A DNA stretch of 64,000 nt from an uncultured Thermoguttaceae bacterium (GCA_938042245.1 CALIRO010000045.1:124001-188000); one strand, 5' to 3'. Positions 17,788-27,695 are shown, counted from the stretch's first letter. Translations and numbers: made by a program. Notes: a model not told the origin generated them from the sequence alone.

Positions 17788-18204
17788 ACGCTTGACATCA
17801 ATCGCCGCCCGAAGTACCTTAAAGGGTATTCACCTGAGGGGTCAGACTTTTTAGGGTGGGGGCGGGTTTTTCGCAACCTATCTGTTCCAGGAGATCCGGG
17901 CCATGGCTACGGCACGTTGCACCCCTGGTCTGACATCTATTTGTCCGATCCCAATCAGACGGCCCTAACCCGTCTGGGGCAAAACCTTTGCTATTTTCAG
18001 AACTCAGCGCCGACCACCGGTTGGCGAAACCAATTGAGCGTCTATTTCGATACCTACTATGGCACTGGGAAATATGTGGTGGATGCGGTGTATTTGGCGG
18101 CAGTACCCGAACCGGCAACCGGCGCATTACTGGGCGTGGGATTGGTCGGCCTGGCAGCGTGGTGCTGGCGCCGCCGGGGTCGGCCGGCCCCATCGGCCCG
18201 ATAA
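17788..18204 (+). pseudogene. 3' remnant of a PEP-CTERM protein
   Basis: The frame is open from 17788 but has no convincing start codon, ribosome site or signal peptide. The product ends with a textbook PEP-CTERM sorting tail: VPEPATGALL, a membrane segment and an arginine cluster (RRRGRP). Such tails direct secreted proteins to exosortase. A LTRLGQNLCYFQNSAPTTGW stretch precedes it. Since export requires an N-terminal signal and none is in frame, this looks like the surviving end of a larger gene; a start at TTG 17917 would give an unexported 95-residue peptide. Confidence 0.6.
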
Positions 18205-18348
18205 CCCTTTCTGCTGGTGCATGAGGCCTTCTCCCAACACAAATGGTTCCCCAGTTTATCCGGAATGGTTCCTCGGCTTATCTGGTCCGCTTTGGGCCTT
18301 TCTGGGTAGCAACCCTCATAGGAAACTCGGAGGCAAGGAGTGTGGGCA

Positions 18349-19302
18349 ATGGAAGCAAAGAAGTGCCAGGGGTTCACGCTGGTGGAGCTTTTGGGGGTTA
18401 TTGCCATTATTGGGATTTTGATTGCCCTGCTTTTGCCGGCGGTGCAGGCGGCCCGGGAGGCGGCCCGCCGAGCCCAGTGCGCCAATAACCTCAAGCAGAT
18501 CGCCCTGGCCCTGCATAACTATCATTCGGCCTTTCGTACCTTTCCGCCCGGCGGCATTACCGCCATTCCGGAAAGTGTATGTATGCTAACCGGTGTACCG
18601 GGCCGGGACAACGGCGCACCGTGGTCCGTTTTGATTTTGCCCTTCCTGGAAGATCAGGCCCGCTACAATCAGTACGACTTTCGTAAATCGTTTGCTTCGC
18701 TTTGGTGGGAGACCTCGGCAGGCAATCATGCAGTGCAATTCCAGCCGAATCCAAAGTTCTAATGTCCCTCCGACCCGGTCTCGCATTCCGATCGGTGCAA
18801 TCCGAACTATTTCGCTTGCCAGGGGGGCGGGGCAACGCCGCTTTGCGCCGCCTCCGCCGCTCCAGGACGGGCCTTTTTCCATAACGGCATCTTTCACAAT
18901 AATTCCCGCATTCGGATCGACGATGTTTTGGACGGCACTTCCAACGTCTTTCTCGTGGGCGAAACGAAATACTGCCCGCTGAAAGAAGGCCACGCTCAGG
19001 GCGCCTATGGCAGTTGGGACAGTGCGCTGCGCGTTTACAACGATACGGTATATCCGTTTCCGATGAATCTTTGTGCTGCCATGGAGGCCATCAACTCGGC
19101 GGATTGGAACGTCTATAACCCTCTGAAGACATTTACCGGAAACATTTGCTCTTCTACCTTTGGTAGCCATCATCCAGGGGGATGCCATTTTGCCATGGCC
19201 GACGGCTCCGTGCACTTTGTAAACGAAACGATTGATATTACGCTGTATCGGGGCCTAGGCGCTCGGGATGACGGCCTGCCACCGGGCGGATTCAAACCGT
19301 AA
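18349..19302 (+). pseudogene. DUF1559 prepilin-like protein interrupted by one in-frame TAA
   Basis: Starts at ATG 18349 with AAGGAG 8 bases upstream. The N-terminus has a type IV prepilin methylation motif, [19 protein letters not shown], then [21 protein letters not shown] and [14 protein letters not shown], all hallmarks of DUF1559 proteins, which are greatly expanded in planctomycetes. At codon 138 (18760-18762) a TAA falls between PNPKF and CPSDP. The same frame then continues without further stop through CPSDPVSHSD, FACQGGG, DGTSNVFLVGETKYC and the terminal HFAMADGSVHFVNE block to 19302. So the gene is full length (317 sense-or-stop codons) except for one nonsense codon: a very recent pseudogene, an error, or read-through. 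Confidence 0.85.
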
Positions 19303-19360
19303 GGGAAACTTCTGCTCAGCTCCGAGAGCCAACCGACATGCCAACAGGGAGGTTCTGCTA

Positions 19361-19825
19361 GTGAATAAAATAACATATTCACACGACCTAACAATACCTT
19401 CTTTGCTCCGAAACCTCAGGCTGTCGAGATGGAAGGCACCCAGGGGGTTGGTCAGCCTGATCCTAGTAGTCCTTAGCACCGTGCTGGCGGCCGCCGGCTG
19501 CGGACAGTCCGGACCGGCCCGGTATGAAGTCCGCGGCACGGTAACCTACGGCGGTCAACCGGTCCCGGCCGGGCAGGTCATCTTTGAGCCGGATAGTGAA
19601 AAAAATAATACTGGCCCTCCCGCCTATGCCCGGATTCAAGATGGCCAATACCGCACCCAACCTGGCAAAGGTGTGGTGGGCGGCCCCCACCTGGTTCGTA
19701 TTATCGGGACAACAGGCCAGCCCACGCCCGAAATGCCCCAAGGCCAGATGCTATTCCCAGAATATCGGCTGAAAGTGGATCTGCCCCGCTCGAATGCCGT
19801 GCGGAATTTCGAGGTGCCTAAGTAG
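19361..19825 (+). CDS. Small planctomycete lipoprotein following DUF1559
   Basis: 154 aa from GTG 19361, which follows GGGAGG at a good distance. After a 25-residue basic leader comes a hydrophobic segment and a lipobox-like LAAAGC, so it is probably a lipoprotein. The mature part (YEVRGTVTYGGQPVPAGQVIFEPD) is a transthyretin-like/carboxypeptidase-regulatory beta fold, the pattern seen in the small proteins commonly encoded beside DUF1559 genes. The start lies 58 bases past the end of the DUF1559 gene, on the same strand, suggesting one transcript. Confidence 0.75.
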   Translation: MNKITYSHDLTIPSLLRNLRLSRWKAPRGLVSLILVVLSTVLAAAGCGQSGPARYEVRGTVTYGGQPVPAGQVIFEPDSEKNNTGPPAYARIQDGQYRTQPGKGVVGGPHLVRIIGTTGQPTPEMPQGQMLFPEYRLKVDLPRSNAVRNFEVPK

Positions 19826-19994
19826 TTCGATGCCGCTGCCACCCCTAAGGCGCCCATCTGAATGAGGCCGCGTCGTTCTTCGCTTCTGCAGATAAACCTT
19901 CGGGCCCTTTGTTTTCCGCTGTTAGGGGGTCCTTTCGTTTTGGCCAACATCGATCTGGGCACCCACTCAATGGGTAAAGAAGGCTTGCTGGACA

Positions 19995-21056
19995 TTACTT
20001 TTTCATCTTTTTCTCTAACTGCTGGATAAACTGGTTGGTCGAGTCGATAGGTTTTAGCTGGGGCGGTGGCTGATAGTGGAAGGTCTCCGGCGGCAGGGGC
20101 AGATTCAGACTGACTTCGACAAACTCCAGTTTGGCCAGGCAACGGTCCCTGGCCTGGAGCCAGGCAAACTGACTCAGCCAATTGCTCCATCGGCCCGAAG
20201 GTTTGCGCCAGTACTGAATTTCATACGGGAACAGGTCCTCTTGGCCTAAAAACACGATCACCTGATCGGGGATGTACGGCGGCACATTTTCCCACGGGAC
20301 TGGCCGTTCGTGTTGGACTTGTTCGGCCTGATTGGGCAGCAGGGTCGCCAACCGATCCGGTTTCCACGTGCCGTGCAGTTTCCAGACCGGGAGCTGCTGG
20401 GTGTGTTGGCCGTCGGTAACTCGGAGGAAGGTTTGTTCGATCAGAGTAAATTGGAAGTTGGCGAGCAAGGAGCGGAGCAATTTGGGGAGTCCGCCCAGGC
20501 CCGGCCAATTGCCTATTTCGCCTATTTTGGGTAAATTGCCCTGTTTTTTTAGATGCTGGGCTACTTGGAGAATATCCACCCGGCGGAGGAGTTCTTTTTG
20601 TTCTTGGCCACCAGATTGGTAGGTCCAAAGGGTTTGCCCATCGAAAAGTTCCCACCACCGCACAGGTTGGTTTGGGAAGGCCAGCAGGAGCTCCCAATAG
20701 AACAGGTGTCCGGATTCGGTTAGCTGGGCGGCATAGGTACTGGAGCCGGTTATCGATGGATCACTAAATAAGTCAAAATAGTAACGAATTTTCCCGACCA
20801 CGGAGGCCCTGGCTTCCAGGCTCAGGATAGCCTGTTCCAACAATGCCTGGCCATCTTCATGAGAGTTCGGGAAGGAATCTCCGGATGAAATTGGGTTTTG
20901 GGGAGAGCCCCCTGTCGGAAGGGTATTGGCTGCCTGCAAATGCTCGGTCCGTGGGGTGACCAGACCACCCTCCAACCCCAACCATAAAAGCCCTCCGATC
21001 CCCCCCCCTAATATGCTAATCCAAACCCATCTCGTGGGATATCCTTTTAGGAACAT
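19995..21056 (-). CDS. Membrane-anchored hypothetical protein
   Basis: 353 aa. One N-terminal hydrophobic segment (WISILGGGIGGLLWLGL, about residues 12-28) acts as a signal or anchor. After a low-complexity linker, the mature part has ILSLEARASVVGKIRYYFDLF and a beta-rich body with many Trp and Pro residues, suggesting a LolA/LppX-like periplasmic fold as in other planctomycete proteins; that is a guess from pattern. The C-terminus is a short lysine-rich helix. Not identified. It converges on the small lipoprotein. Confidence 0.6.
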   Translation of the reverse strand: MFLKGYPTRWVWISILGGGIGGLLWLGLEGGLVTPRTEHLQAANTLPTGGSPQNPISSGDSFPNSHEDGQALLEQAILSLEARASVVGKIRYYFDLFSDPSITGSSTYAAQLTESGHLFYWELLLAFPNQPVRWWELFDGQTLWTYQSGGQEQKELLRRVDILQVAQHLKKQGNLPKIGEIGNWPGLGGLPKLLRSLLANFQFTLIEQTFLRVTDGQHTQQLPVWKLHGTWKPDRLATLLPNQAEQVQHERPVPWENVPPYIPDQVIVFLGQEDLFPYEIQYWRKPSGRWSNWLSQFAWLQARDRCLAKLEFVEVSLNLPLPPETFHYQPPPQLKPIDSTNQFIQQLEKKMKK

Positions 21057-21409
21057 GGTGCGGTTCTGCCGAATTTACCAAAGAAACCTCTTTTACCAAA
21101 CCGAACAATAGCTCTCAGAGGGAGAGTTGTACTAGCCATCGGCTGGGAGAGTCTGCCTCCGAAAACCCTAGTAAATTGTCCCTTGGGGAGATTTTACGAG
21201 ACTCCGAGCAGGAAGGCGATGGGAATTCCTGCCTAGCCAGTTTTTTTTCCAGGACAGGCAGGTTTGTTTTGCAAACAGAGCGTGCAAATCTTTGGCATCC
21301 GCATAACTCCAATACACCGAGTGGGTATTGTTTGACTTCGTGCGAACCTGGGGTCTACCGGGAAGGTAGCCCTTTCCCTCAGAAAGGACTCACAAGCAGG
21401 GGGGAAACC

Positions 21410-22489
21410 ATGAAAAAGACTTTTCCTTTTGCCGTGTTGGGAATGGTGCTGATTGGCCTAGTTGGCTGCAAGGGACCGTTTGCCAAAAATCTGCCTCCGG
21501 CGCCGGTTCTGGCCCATCCAGGCCCAGGTGTGGATGGTCCCGGACCTGGGGTGATGGCTTTTGAGCCCACCCAGCCAATCCCGCCTTTGGCTTCGCAAAT
21601 CCTGTTTGTCGGTCCGGAAGGCATGCAAGTCACCTGGGGAGTTACGCATCCGTTGGCTTTTGATTCTGAGCCGTTGGTTTGTCCCGGAAGGTATAACTTT
21701 CCTCAGGGCGGCATTTATCAACTGAAACTCAGCAATATTCCGGGTCGGCCTGGGGTGGAACTGTATCCAACGCTAGAAGTGGCGAATGCCATTCCGCGTA
21801 CCGCGGCGTATCTAGCCCACTCGGCCATTCCGATCCAATTTACCGAGGAAGATTTTGACCAAGCCTTAAGCGGCAACTTTGTTACCAAGGTGATTTATTT
21901 GCCGGATCCGGAGTTCCAAGAATTGGCTATTGCCGGGGTGGAAACCCTGGTGAGCACCCGGTTGGATCCCGGGGTGGATCCGATTACTGAAGCGGATAAT
22001 CGTGGCTCGATTTTAGCTATTGTCCGGCTGGGTAACAAAGACCTGCAGTTGCCTACGGAGATGGGCGGCAACGGCGGTGCCGTGGTTCCGGCGATGGGTT
22101 ATGGCCCGATGGCAGCCAACGGCACCCTGCCCGGGTATGTGGCCGGTTATACAAGCCCCCAATGGGGGATGCCGATGGTCGGCACGCCGATCGGATTGCC
22201 TGGTCCACCCCATGTGCCCTTGGGCGCACCGGCCGGCCTGTATAAACATACCATGGTCAACCACACCTGGGAACACCTGCCCGAGCCGAATCATCGCATG
22301 CGGATCGACGTCAAACAACGGCCCGGATTCTGGTATCCTCGGCCAGCCAATCATGCTTGGGTAGTAGAACGGAATGCTGGCCCACCGGTGATGTATCGTC
22401 AACCGTACGGAATCAAGCACCAAGTCATTGGACCGGACGGTGATTCTGCTGGGAGTTGCCCGGTGGAGGGGCCTTCCGCCGCCCCTTAA
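21410..22489 (+). CDS. Surface lipoprotein, first gene of a three-gene operon
   Basis: 359 aa. ATG 21410 follows GGGGGAAACC. The signal ends in LIGLVGC, a lipobox. A central region of about 170 aa (YQLKLSNIPGRPGVELYPTLEV, FTEEDFDQALSGNFVTKVIYL, LDPGVDPITEADNRGSILAIVRLG) recurs in the next gene, so the two are paralogues. The C-terminal 110 aa are rich in Gly, Pro and Met with aromatic residues, without clear repeats. I know it only as a planctomycete envelope protein pattern; the role is unknown. Probably co-transcribed with the next two genes. Confidence 0.7.
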   Translation: MKKTFPFAVLGMVLIGLVGCKGPFAKNLPPAPVLAHPGPGVDGPGPGVMAFEPTQPIPPLASQILFVGPEGMQVTWGVTHPLAFDSEPLVCPGRYNFPQGGIYQLKLSNIPGRPGVELYPTLEVANAIPRTAAYLAHSAIPIQFTEEDFDQALSGNFVTKVIYLPDPEFQELAIAGVETLVSTRLDPGVDPITEADNRGSILAIVRLGNKDLQLPTEMGGNGGAVVPAMGYGPMAANGTLPGYVAGYTSPQWGMPMVGTPIGLPGPPHVPLGAPAGLYKHTMVNHTWEHLPEPNHRMRIDVKQRPGFWYPRPANHAWVVERNAGPPVMYRQPYGIKHQVIGPDGDSAGSCPVEGPSAAP

Positions 22490-22707
22490 TCCCGGTGAGG
22501 AATGACGGGCAGGGCAACCCACGAAGCAGGCCAACCGGCCAAAAACCGGCGTCGAAGGTTTTCCCCTTCTGCGCCAATTTCGCATCTAGTTACTGTAGGT
22601 TAGGGACAGTCCTGGCTCTGGTTTCGGGATGCTTCGGACGTTTCCACCTCACTGCACCCGTTTTCGTGCCTGTAAGGAGTTGGCCTCCTTTGACTTGGGC
22701 TAGCCAG

Positions 22708-23664
22708 ATGATACGGAGCAGATTGGCACCTCTGCTTGGCCTTCTGCTGCCTCTCCGGGGAACTTTCTATGTTTCCGATCGCAGGCGGCGCTGCTTTTGC
22801 CCCAGTGCAGCTGACCTCTGGTTCCATCTTACTCACCCCTGGGGCCACCTCCCTGACTGCTGGTGGCAGGCTACTTTGGGCATCTGGGCCTGGAGTTTTT
22901 TGCTTCTGGGGCTGGCAAACCAATTGCAAGGCCAGCAAAGTCCCTCCCTGATTGTTAGTTCAGCAGGTGGGAGCCGATTGGCTCCGGTGGATCCACCGCC
23001 AGTGCATTTTCAGCATGAGGGAATTCTTTCGCCTGGGCAGATTGCGGCGGGTCGGCTTCAGCGTGGCGGCCCGGTGCTCGGCTATTTTCAACCTGTGGAA
23101 ATTCAAGCGCCCCTGGGGGTTTCGGTGGCTTTGGCCGACGGCGACCGATTCGGTCCCCTGCAGCCTGCCCCGGTGCGGGTGGGGCTACTGATCGGCCCAG
23201 TGTATCGGCTTCGGGTAACCAATATCCCCCGCCATCCCGGTGAAGAAGTTTATCCGACCATTGAGGTGATTGATCGGCTCTATGCGCCGGTGGGGCAGGA
23301 GGTCCGTTTTGCCATCCCCATCCACCTGCATCAGGAGGATTTGGAACTGGCCTTGGAGGGGAAATTGGTTACGCGGATCATTTACTTGGAAGATCCTCAG
23401 CGGGCCTTACCGGTGGCAGCCCAGAACGGCGATGGAGAGAATTGGTTTGAGGTTGGTCCGGGCCGGGACCCCTTGGCCGTAGCCGACAGTCTTGGTCGGC
23501 CAGTGGCGATCCTTCGCATTGGTGGCCGGGTCCCTCTGGATCCGGAGCATCCGGAGCCGGAATTCATGGGTCCACCAGCTCCGTACCAGTGCCTTCCGGC
23601 CCGGATGCGCATTTTGCAGCCGCCTCCTCGCAAACCCGCCCTCGCTAAGGAGGTCGGCTCATGA
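22708..23664 (+). CDS. Exported paralogue of the preceding surface protein
   Basis: About 318 aa if ATG 22708 is used. The frame is open from 22456, and a TTG shortly before GIWAWSFLLLGLANQ would give a tidy signal peptide, so the start is uncertain. The body repeats the block of the previous gene: YRLRVTNIPRHPGEEVYPTIEV, LHQEDLELALEGKLVTRIIYL and GPGRDPLAVADSLGRPVAILRIG. The stop overlaps the next start in an ATGA, indicating coupled translation. Role unknown. Confidence 0.65.
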   Translation: MIRSRLAPLLGLLLPLRGTFYVSDRRRRCFCPSAADLWFHLTHPWGHLPDCWWQATLGIWAWSFLLLGLANQLQGQQSPSLIVSSAGGSRLAPVDPPPVHFQHEGILSPGQIAAGRLQRGGPVLGYFQPVEIQAPLGVSVALADGDRFGPLQPAPVRVGLLIGPVYRLRVTNIPRHPGEEVYPTIEVIDRLYAPVGQEVRFAIPIHLHQEDLELALEGKLVTRIIYLEDPQRALPVAAQNGDGENWFEVGPGRDPLAVADSLGRPVAILRIGGRVPLDPEHPEPEFMGPPAPYQCLPARMRILQPPPRKPALAKEVGS

Positions 23665-24917
23665 GAATTTTTTCATATTCCCCATCTTTTGGTTTGGTGG
23701 GAAAGCCTTCGGGGTGGGCCTGTGGGGGCGCCCCCATCGGACCGGCCGTTGGGTTGCTCCTAGCGATAGGGATTTTATGTTCCTGTCGGGCGATGCCGGG
23801 CGGCGCTGGGGGCCAGGCCTGGGTGTCTGACTCGGCTGGCAGCCCTGCCTTGCCCCCGGAAGCCGTTGCCCAACCAGTCGGTTGGCAAACCGTACCGATC
23901 CCTCCGTGGGGCGTCGTGCACGATCCGAACACCGGCCAACTGGTACCGGCGCCGGCGCCGCTGGTTGCTTATGGTCCTTGGCAGCCGCCTGGTTTTTCTC
24001 AGCCTTGGCCTGAGGATGAATACCTTCGCGACGGCGGGGACGAAGGCGTGCAGGCGGCCGTGGGCGCCGATGGCCAGGTCTTGGGCTTGGAGGCAGAGGA
24101 TACCATCGCCCATTACGAGAGGATCGACGGCCAGGTGCGGGTAGAACCTTCCAATAGAGTCCATTTATATAGCCCACGCTTTGGCTCCGTCCGACAAGTA
24201 ACCAACTTAGTGGCCAACGACGGGCGGTCCGGCTGGGCCAACGTGTATCTGCCGATCAAACTTTCCCAACAGCAAATCCAACAGCCCCCTTCCTGGCATA
24301 AACAGCATCTGCCCTTAGGCCGGTACCATGCGCAGCAGGTGCCGGTGCAGTATCTTGGCCGATGGGCTCGGGATGTGGTCTCCTCCGCCCTGGGACCGCA
24401 TGGTTTTCAGGACCGGTTCCTACCGTTTGAAGATTTTCAGATCATCCGCCTGGGCCAGATGGAGGAGTCGGAAAAAGCCGAGCTCAGCCGGTGGGTGCAG
24501 GCGGCTGTAGTCTGGGCTAAGGACGAGACGGTGGTAGTGCTGTTGAATGAAAAGCGGGCTGGTGCCGTCGTCCAAGACCAGGCCCTGCTGCAGGTTTATG
24601 TGGTGGAGGAGCCACCGGCGAATCCGCAGCTTCGGCTGGTGAAAGTGGCTTCAACCGCCTACGCCGAGCCGGGCGATCTGGTCGATTTTACCCTCCGGTT
24701 TGATAACATAGGCAACCAGCCGATCCGTAACGTAACCATTTTGGACAATCTTTCTGCTCGTCTCGAATATGTGGCTGATAGCGCCCAGTGCAGTTTGAAA
24801 GCGCAGTTTACTGCGGAGCCGAACCAGGCCGGTTCACAGCTACTGCGATGGGAATTGGCCGAGCCGCTCCCGCCTGGCCAAGGTGGCATCATCCGCTTCC
24901 GCTGCCGAGTGCGCTAA
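23661..24917 (+). CDS. DUF11-domain envelope protein
   Basis: 418 aa. ATG 23661 follows AAGGAGG and overlaps the previous stop. A hydrophobic segment ending LCSCRAM may be a lipobox (LLAIGILCSC). A low-complexity Pro/Gly region is followed by a conserved part (about 150-300: VHLYSPRFGSVRQVTNLV) and a C-terminal DUF11-like domain (LVKVASTAYAEPGD, FTLRFDNIGNQPIRNVTILD, LEYVADSA). DUF11 is an immunoglobulin-like module of bacterial surface proteins. With the two upstream paralogues it probably forms one envelope complex or set of cell-wall proteins. The operon ends at a strong terminator 105 bases on. Confidence 0.75.
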   Translation: MRIFSYSPSFGLVGKPSGWACGGAPIGPAVGLLLAIGILCSCRAMPGGAGGQAWVSDSAGSPALPPEAVAQPVGWQTVPIPPWGVVHDPNTGQLVPAPAPLVAYGPWQPPGFSQPWPEDEYLRDGGDEGVQAAVGADGQVLGLEAEDTIAHYERIDGQVRVEPSNRVHLYSPRFGSVRQVTNLVANDGRSGWANVYLPIKLSQQQIQQPPSWHKQHLPLGRYHAQQVPVQYLGRWARDVVSSALGPHGFQDRFLPFEDFQIIRLGQMEESEKAELSRWVQAAVVWAKDETVVVLLNEKRAGAVVQDQALLQVYVVEEPPANPQLRLVKVASTAYAEPGDLVDFTLRFDNIGNQPIRNVTILDNLSARLEYVADSAQCSLKAQFTAEPNQAGSQLLRWELAEPLPPGQGGIIRFRCRVR

Positions 24918-25021
24918 ACGCCCCCGCATGCCCCCTTCAAGAGATTGGGCATCGGCACCGGCTCTCCTCAAGAGACGGCTAACGCGAACCGTTCTCCTGG
25001 CCTCTCTCTACTAGACGATTC

Positions 25022-25046
25022 CCCTCTTCTAAAGAGGGTATTTTTT
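25022..25046 (+). terminator. Rho-independent terminator of the surface-protein operon
   Basis: Seven-bp stem CCCTCTT/AAGAGGG with a 3-base loop (25022-25038), followed by TATTTTTT. Correctly placed downstream of the three-gene operon. Confidence 0.85.
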
Positions 25047-25322
25047 ACTGAGGTGGTATCTCTGTCCGGCCGGGTGGTGGCTGGGTGTTGAAAAATCGCC
25101 TTCGTTGGAACCGTGAAAACGGCGGTTTTTCTCCTCCGGCCGATTGTCTTTCAGAGCCAAACCCGATATAGTGAAATCCACACAAGGGCGGTTCCGGAAA
25201 TTCTTGGAGGCTAAGCAGAGGCCCGGAGATAGTACAAAAGTTTCCTATATCCATCCGAGGCTCTACCTGGATGCTATTCTCCCGGAGCGAAATTCCTATT
25301 GAACCACGCAAGGGTCGAGGGA

Positions 25323-27695
25323 ATGGAGGCCATTTTGCGAGGGTTAACTGAGGCGCAGCGGGAAGCCGTCTGCCATCTGGAGGGGCCGCTTTTGGTCTTG
25401 GCGGGTCCTGGCAGCGGCAAAACGCGCGTCATCACCCACCGCATCGCCTACTTGTTGGCTCAAGGCGTGCCGGCAAGCCAGATCCTGGCCCTTACCTTTA
25501 CCAATAAGGCGGCCGAGGAAATGCGGGCCAGGGTCCAAGCCTTGGTCCCGGCTGAGCCAGTCTGGATCGGCACCTTCCACCGGTTCTGTGCGCGGTTGCT
25601 CCGCAGCTACGCTCCGCTGGTAGGGTTGCAGGAAAACTACACTATCTACGACACGGAAGACAGTGCCCGGTTGCTTCGGCGGGTGCTGAGCGAACTAAAG
25701 CTGGATCTCTGGCGGAGCACGCCAGAGGCGCTGGCCTCGGCCATCAGTTGGGCCAAAAATAATCTGATTCGGCCGGAAGAATATCCGGCGCAATCTGGAC
25801 ATCCGCTGGGACGGGTGGTGCCGGAAGTCTATCGGGCGTATCAGTCGGCGCTATTGGCGGCCAATGCGGCCGATTTTGACGATCTGCTTCTGCACGTAGC
25901 CTCGCTGCTTCGGGACAATCCGGAAATCCGCCGGGAATTGGACGCCCGCTACCGATTCATCCTGATCGACGAATACCAGGACACGAACCTCGCCCAGTAT
26001 GCGATTGCACGGGCCTTGTCGATCGATTATCCCAACCTGGCTGTTACGGGGGATCCGGATCAGTCGATTTATGGCTGGAGGGGGGCTAATTTGAACAATA
26101 TTTTAGAATTCGAGCGAGACTTTCCTAATGTTCATGTAGTTCGCCTGGAACAAAATTACCGCAGCACCCGACGTATCTTACGGGTCGCCGCCGAATTGAT
26201 TTCTCATAACATCAAACGGAAGCAAAAAAATCTCTATACGGAGAACGGACTTGGACAGCCGGTTCGCCTTGTCTGCTACCCAACCCATCGAGACGAAGCT
26301 CGCGATATTGCCCAACAGATTGCCGAGGCGGTCCGCTCCGGAGGCCGCCGATACCGCGATTTTGCCATCTTTTATCGAATCAATGCTTTGAGCCGGACGG
26401 TGGAGTTGGCCCTGCGGGCCGCCGGCATCCCCTATCAATTGGTCCATGGCGTGGAATTTTTCCAGCGCAAAGAGGTCCGGGACCTCCTGGCCTATTTACG
26501 TCTGCTGAACAACCCTCGGGATGAGGAGGCATTTTTACGCTGCTTACAATCGCCCCCGCGCGGCATCGGCAAAACCACCCTGCAACGCTTGGAGCAATTC
26601 GCTCGGCAGACGGGGATCCCCCTATTGGAGGCGGTCCGGCAGACCGAAAAGATCCCCAATCTGGATCGCCGCGCTCGCAGCAAATTGGCCGAGTTTGCCA
26701 AGCTCTGGGACCGGTTGAGCCAAGCGATTAATCGACCGGTCGAAGAAATCCTCGGCCTGGTGCTTTCGGAGACCGGCTACCGAGACCAATTTGACGCCGA
26801 CACCGAAGAAGCGCAGCAGCGCCTCGCCAATATTGAAGAATTGCTCACTGCTTGCCGAGAGTTCGACGAACACTACACCGGTTCCCATCCGCTGGAGGAT
26901 TTCTTGGAACAAACAAGCCTGGTGAGCGATACCGATCCCTGGCAGACCCAGCAGGATACGGTTACCCTGATGACCTTGCATGCTTCGAAAGGATTGGAAT
27001 TTCCGGTGGTCTATCTGATTGCCGTCGAACAGGGCCTTTTGCCACACGAACGAAGCCGAGACAATCCGGATGAATTGGAAGAAGAACGTCGGCTCATGTT
27101 TGTGGGAATGACCCGTGCCCAGGAAGAATTGCAACTCAGTTACGCCCGATATCGGGATTTCCGGGGCCAGCGGAAAATGACTATCCCCAGCGAATTCCTG
27201 ATGGAATTACCCAGGGCAGAGATGGAACTGGTGGATCTAGACAGCGGAATGCGAGTAGGCCCATCAGAAGAACTCGAGCTACAAGAAGCGGAAGAATCCG
27301 ACCGAGCAAAGGAAAAACCAAATAGAAAACATTCCCGCCTTCTGCCGGGCAGGAAAACTCCTGACGCCGCCGCCAGCCAGCGCCCTGAAGGAAAGCGGGC
27401 TGCTAGTTTGTCGGGCGGAAAGGCCGAGGTTGACGCCGGAGGCGCCAGCCTGCAAACCGCCGCTGATCTGGCCGGTCAATCCGCTCCTGCCGATCTTTCG
27501 CCCGACGATTTTTCCCATGGCATGTTGGTCTTGCATCCGCAGTATGGGCTGGGCCGCATCGTGGCGCTTAGCGGCAGCGGACCTCAGCGACAAGCAACCG
27601 TCGATTTTCTGGCCGGCACCGGCCGGAAAAAGTTCCTCCTTCAGCAAAGCCCCTTGCGCCCGGTGCAACGGAATTCTAACAGCCCAAACCGGTAA
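25323..27695 (+). CDS. pcrA: UvrD/PcrA-type superfamily 1 DNA helicase
   Basis: About 790 aa, full length. ATP-dependent 3'-5' helicase for repair and plasmid/replication restart. Motifs in order: Q-motif LTEAQREAV, Walker A AGPGSGKT, LTFTNKAAEEM, Walker B IDEYQDTN, GDPDQSIYGWRGA, EQNYRS, TLHASKGLEFPVVYL and EEERRLMFVGMTRA. A linker of about 110 aa, poorly conserved and rich in Lys, Ser and Ala, leads to a C-terminal Tudor-like domain (VLHPQYGLGRIVALSG) used for RNA polymerase contact in PcrA. ATG 25323 is taken; TTG 25299 is in frame. PcrA and UvrD cannot be separated by reading, though the C-terminal domain fits either. Confidence 0.93.
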   Translation: MEAILRGLTEAQREAVCHLEGPLLVLAGPGSGKTRVITHRIAYLLAQGVPASQILALTFTNKAAEEMRARVQALVPAEPVWIGTFHRFCARLLRSYAPLVGLQENYTIYDTEDSARLLRRVLSELKLDLWRSTPEALASAISWAKNNLIRPEEYPAQSGHPLGRVVPEVYRAYQSALLAANAADFDDLLLHVASLLRDNPEIRRELDARYRFILIDEYQDTNLAQYAIARALSIDYPNLAVTGDPDQSIYGWRGANLNNILEFERDFPNVHVVRLEQNYRSTRRILRVAAELISHNIKRKQKNLYTENGLGQPVRLVCYPTHRDEARDIAQQIAEAVRSGGRRYRDFAIFYRINALSRTVELALRAAGIPYQLVHGVEFFQRKEVRDLLAYLRLLNNPRDEEAFLRCLQSPPRGIGKTTLQRLEQFARQTGIPLLEAVRQTEKIPNLDRRARSKLAEFAKLWDRLSQAINRPVEEILGLVLSETGYRDQFDADTEEAQQRLANIEELLTACREFDEHYTGSHPLEDFLEQTSLVSDTDPWQTQQDTVTLMTLHASKGLEFPVVYLIAVEQGLLPHERSRDNPDELEEERRLMFVGMTRAQEELQLSYARYRDFRGQRKMTIPSEFLMELPRAEMELVDLDSGMRVGPSEELELQEAEESDRAKEKPNRKHSRLLPGRKTPDAAASQRPEGKRAASLSGGKAEVDAGGASLQTAADLAGQSAPADLSPDDFSHGMLVLHPQYGLGRIVALSGSGPQRQATVDFLAGTGRKKFLLQQSPLRPVQRNSNSPNR

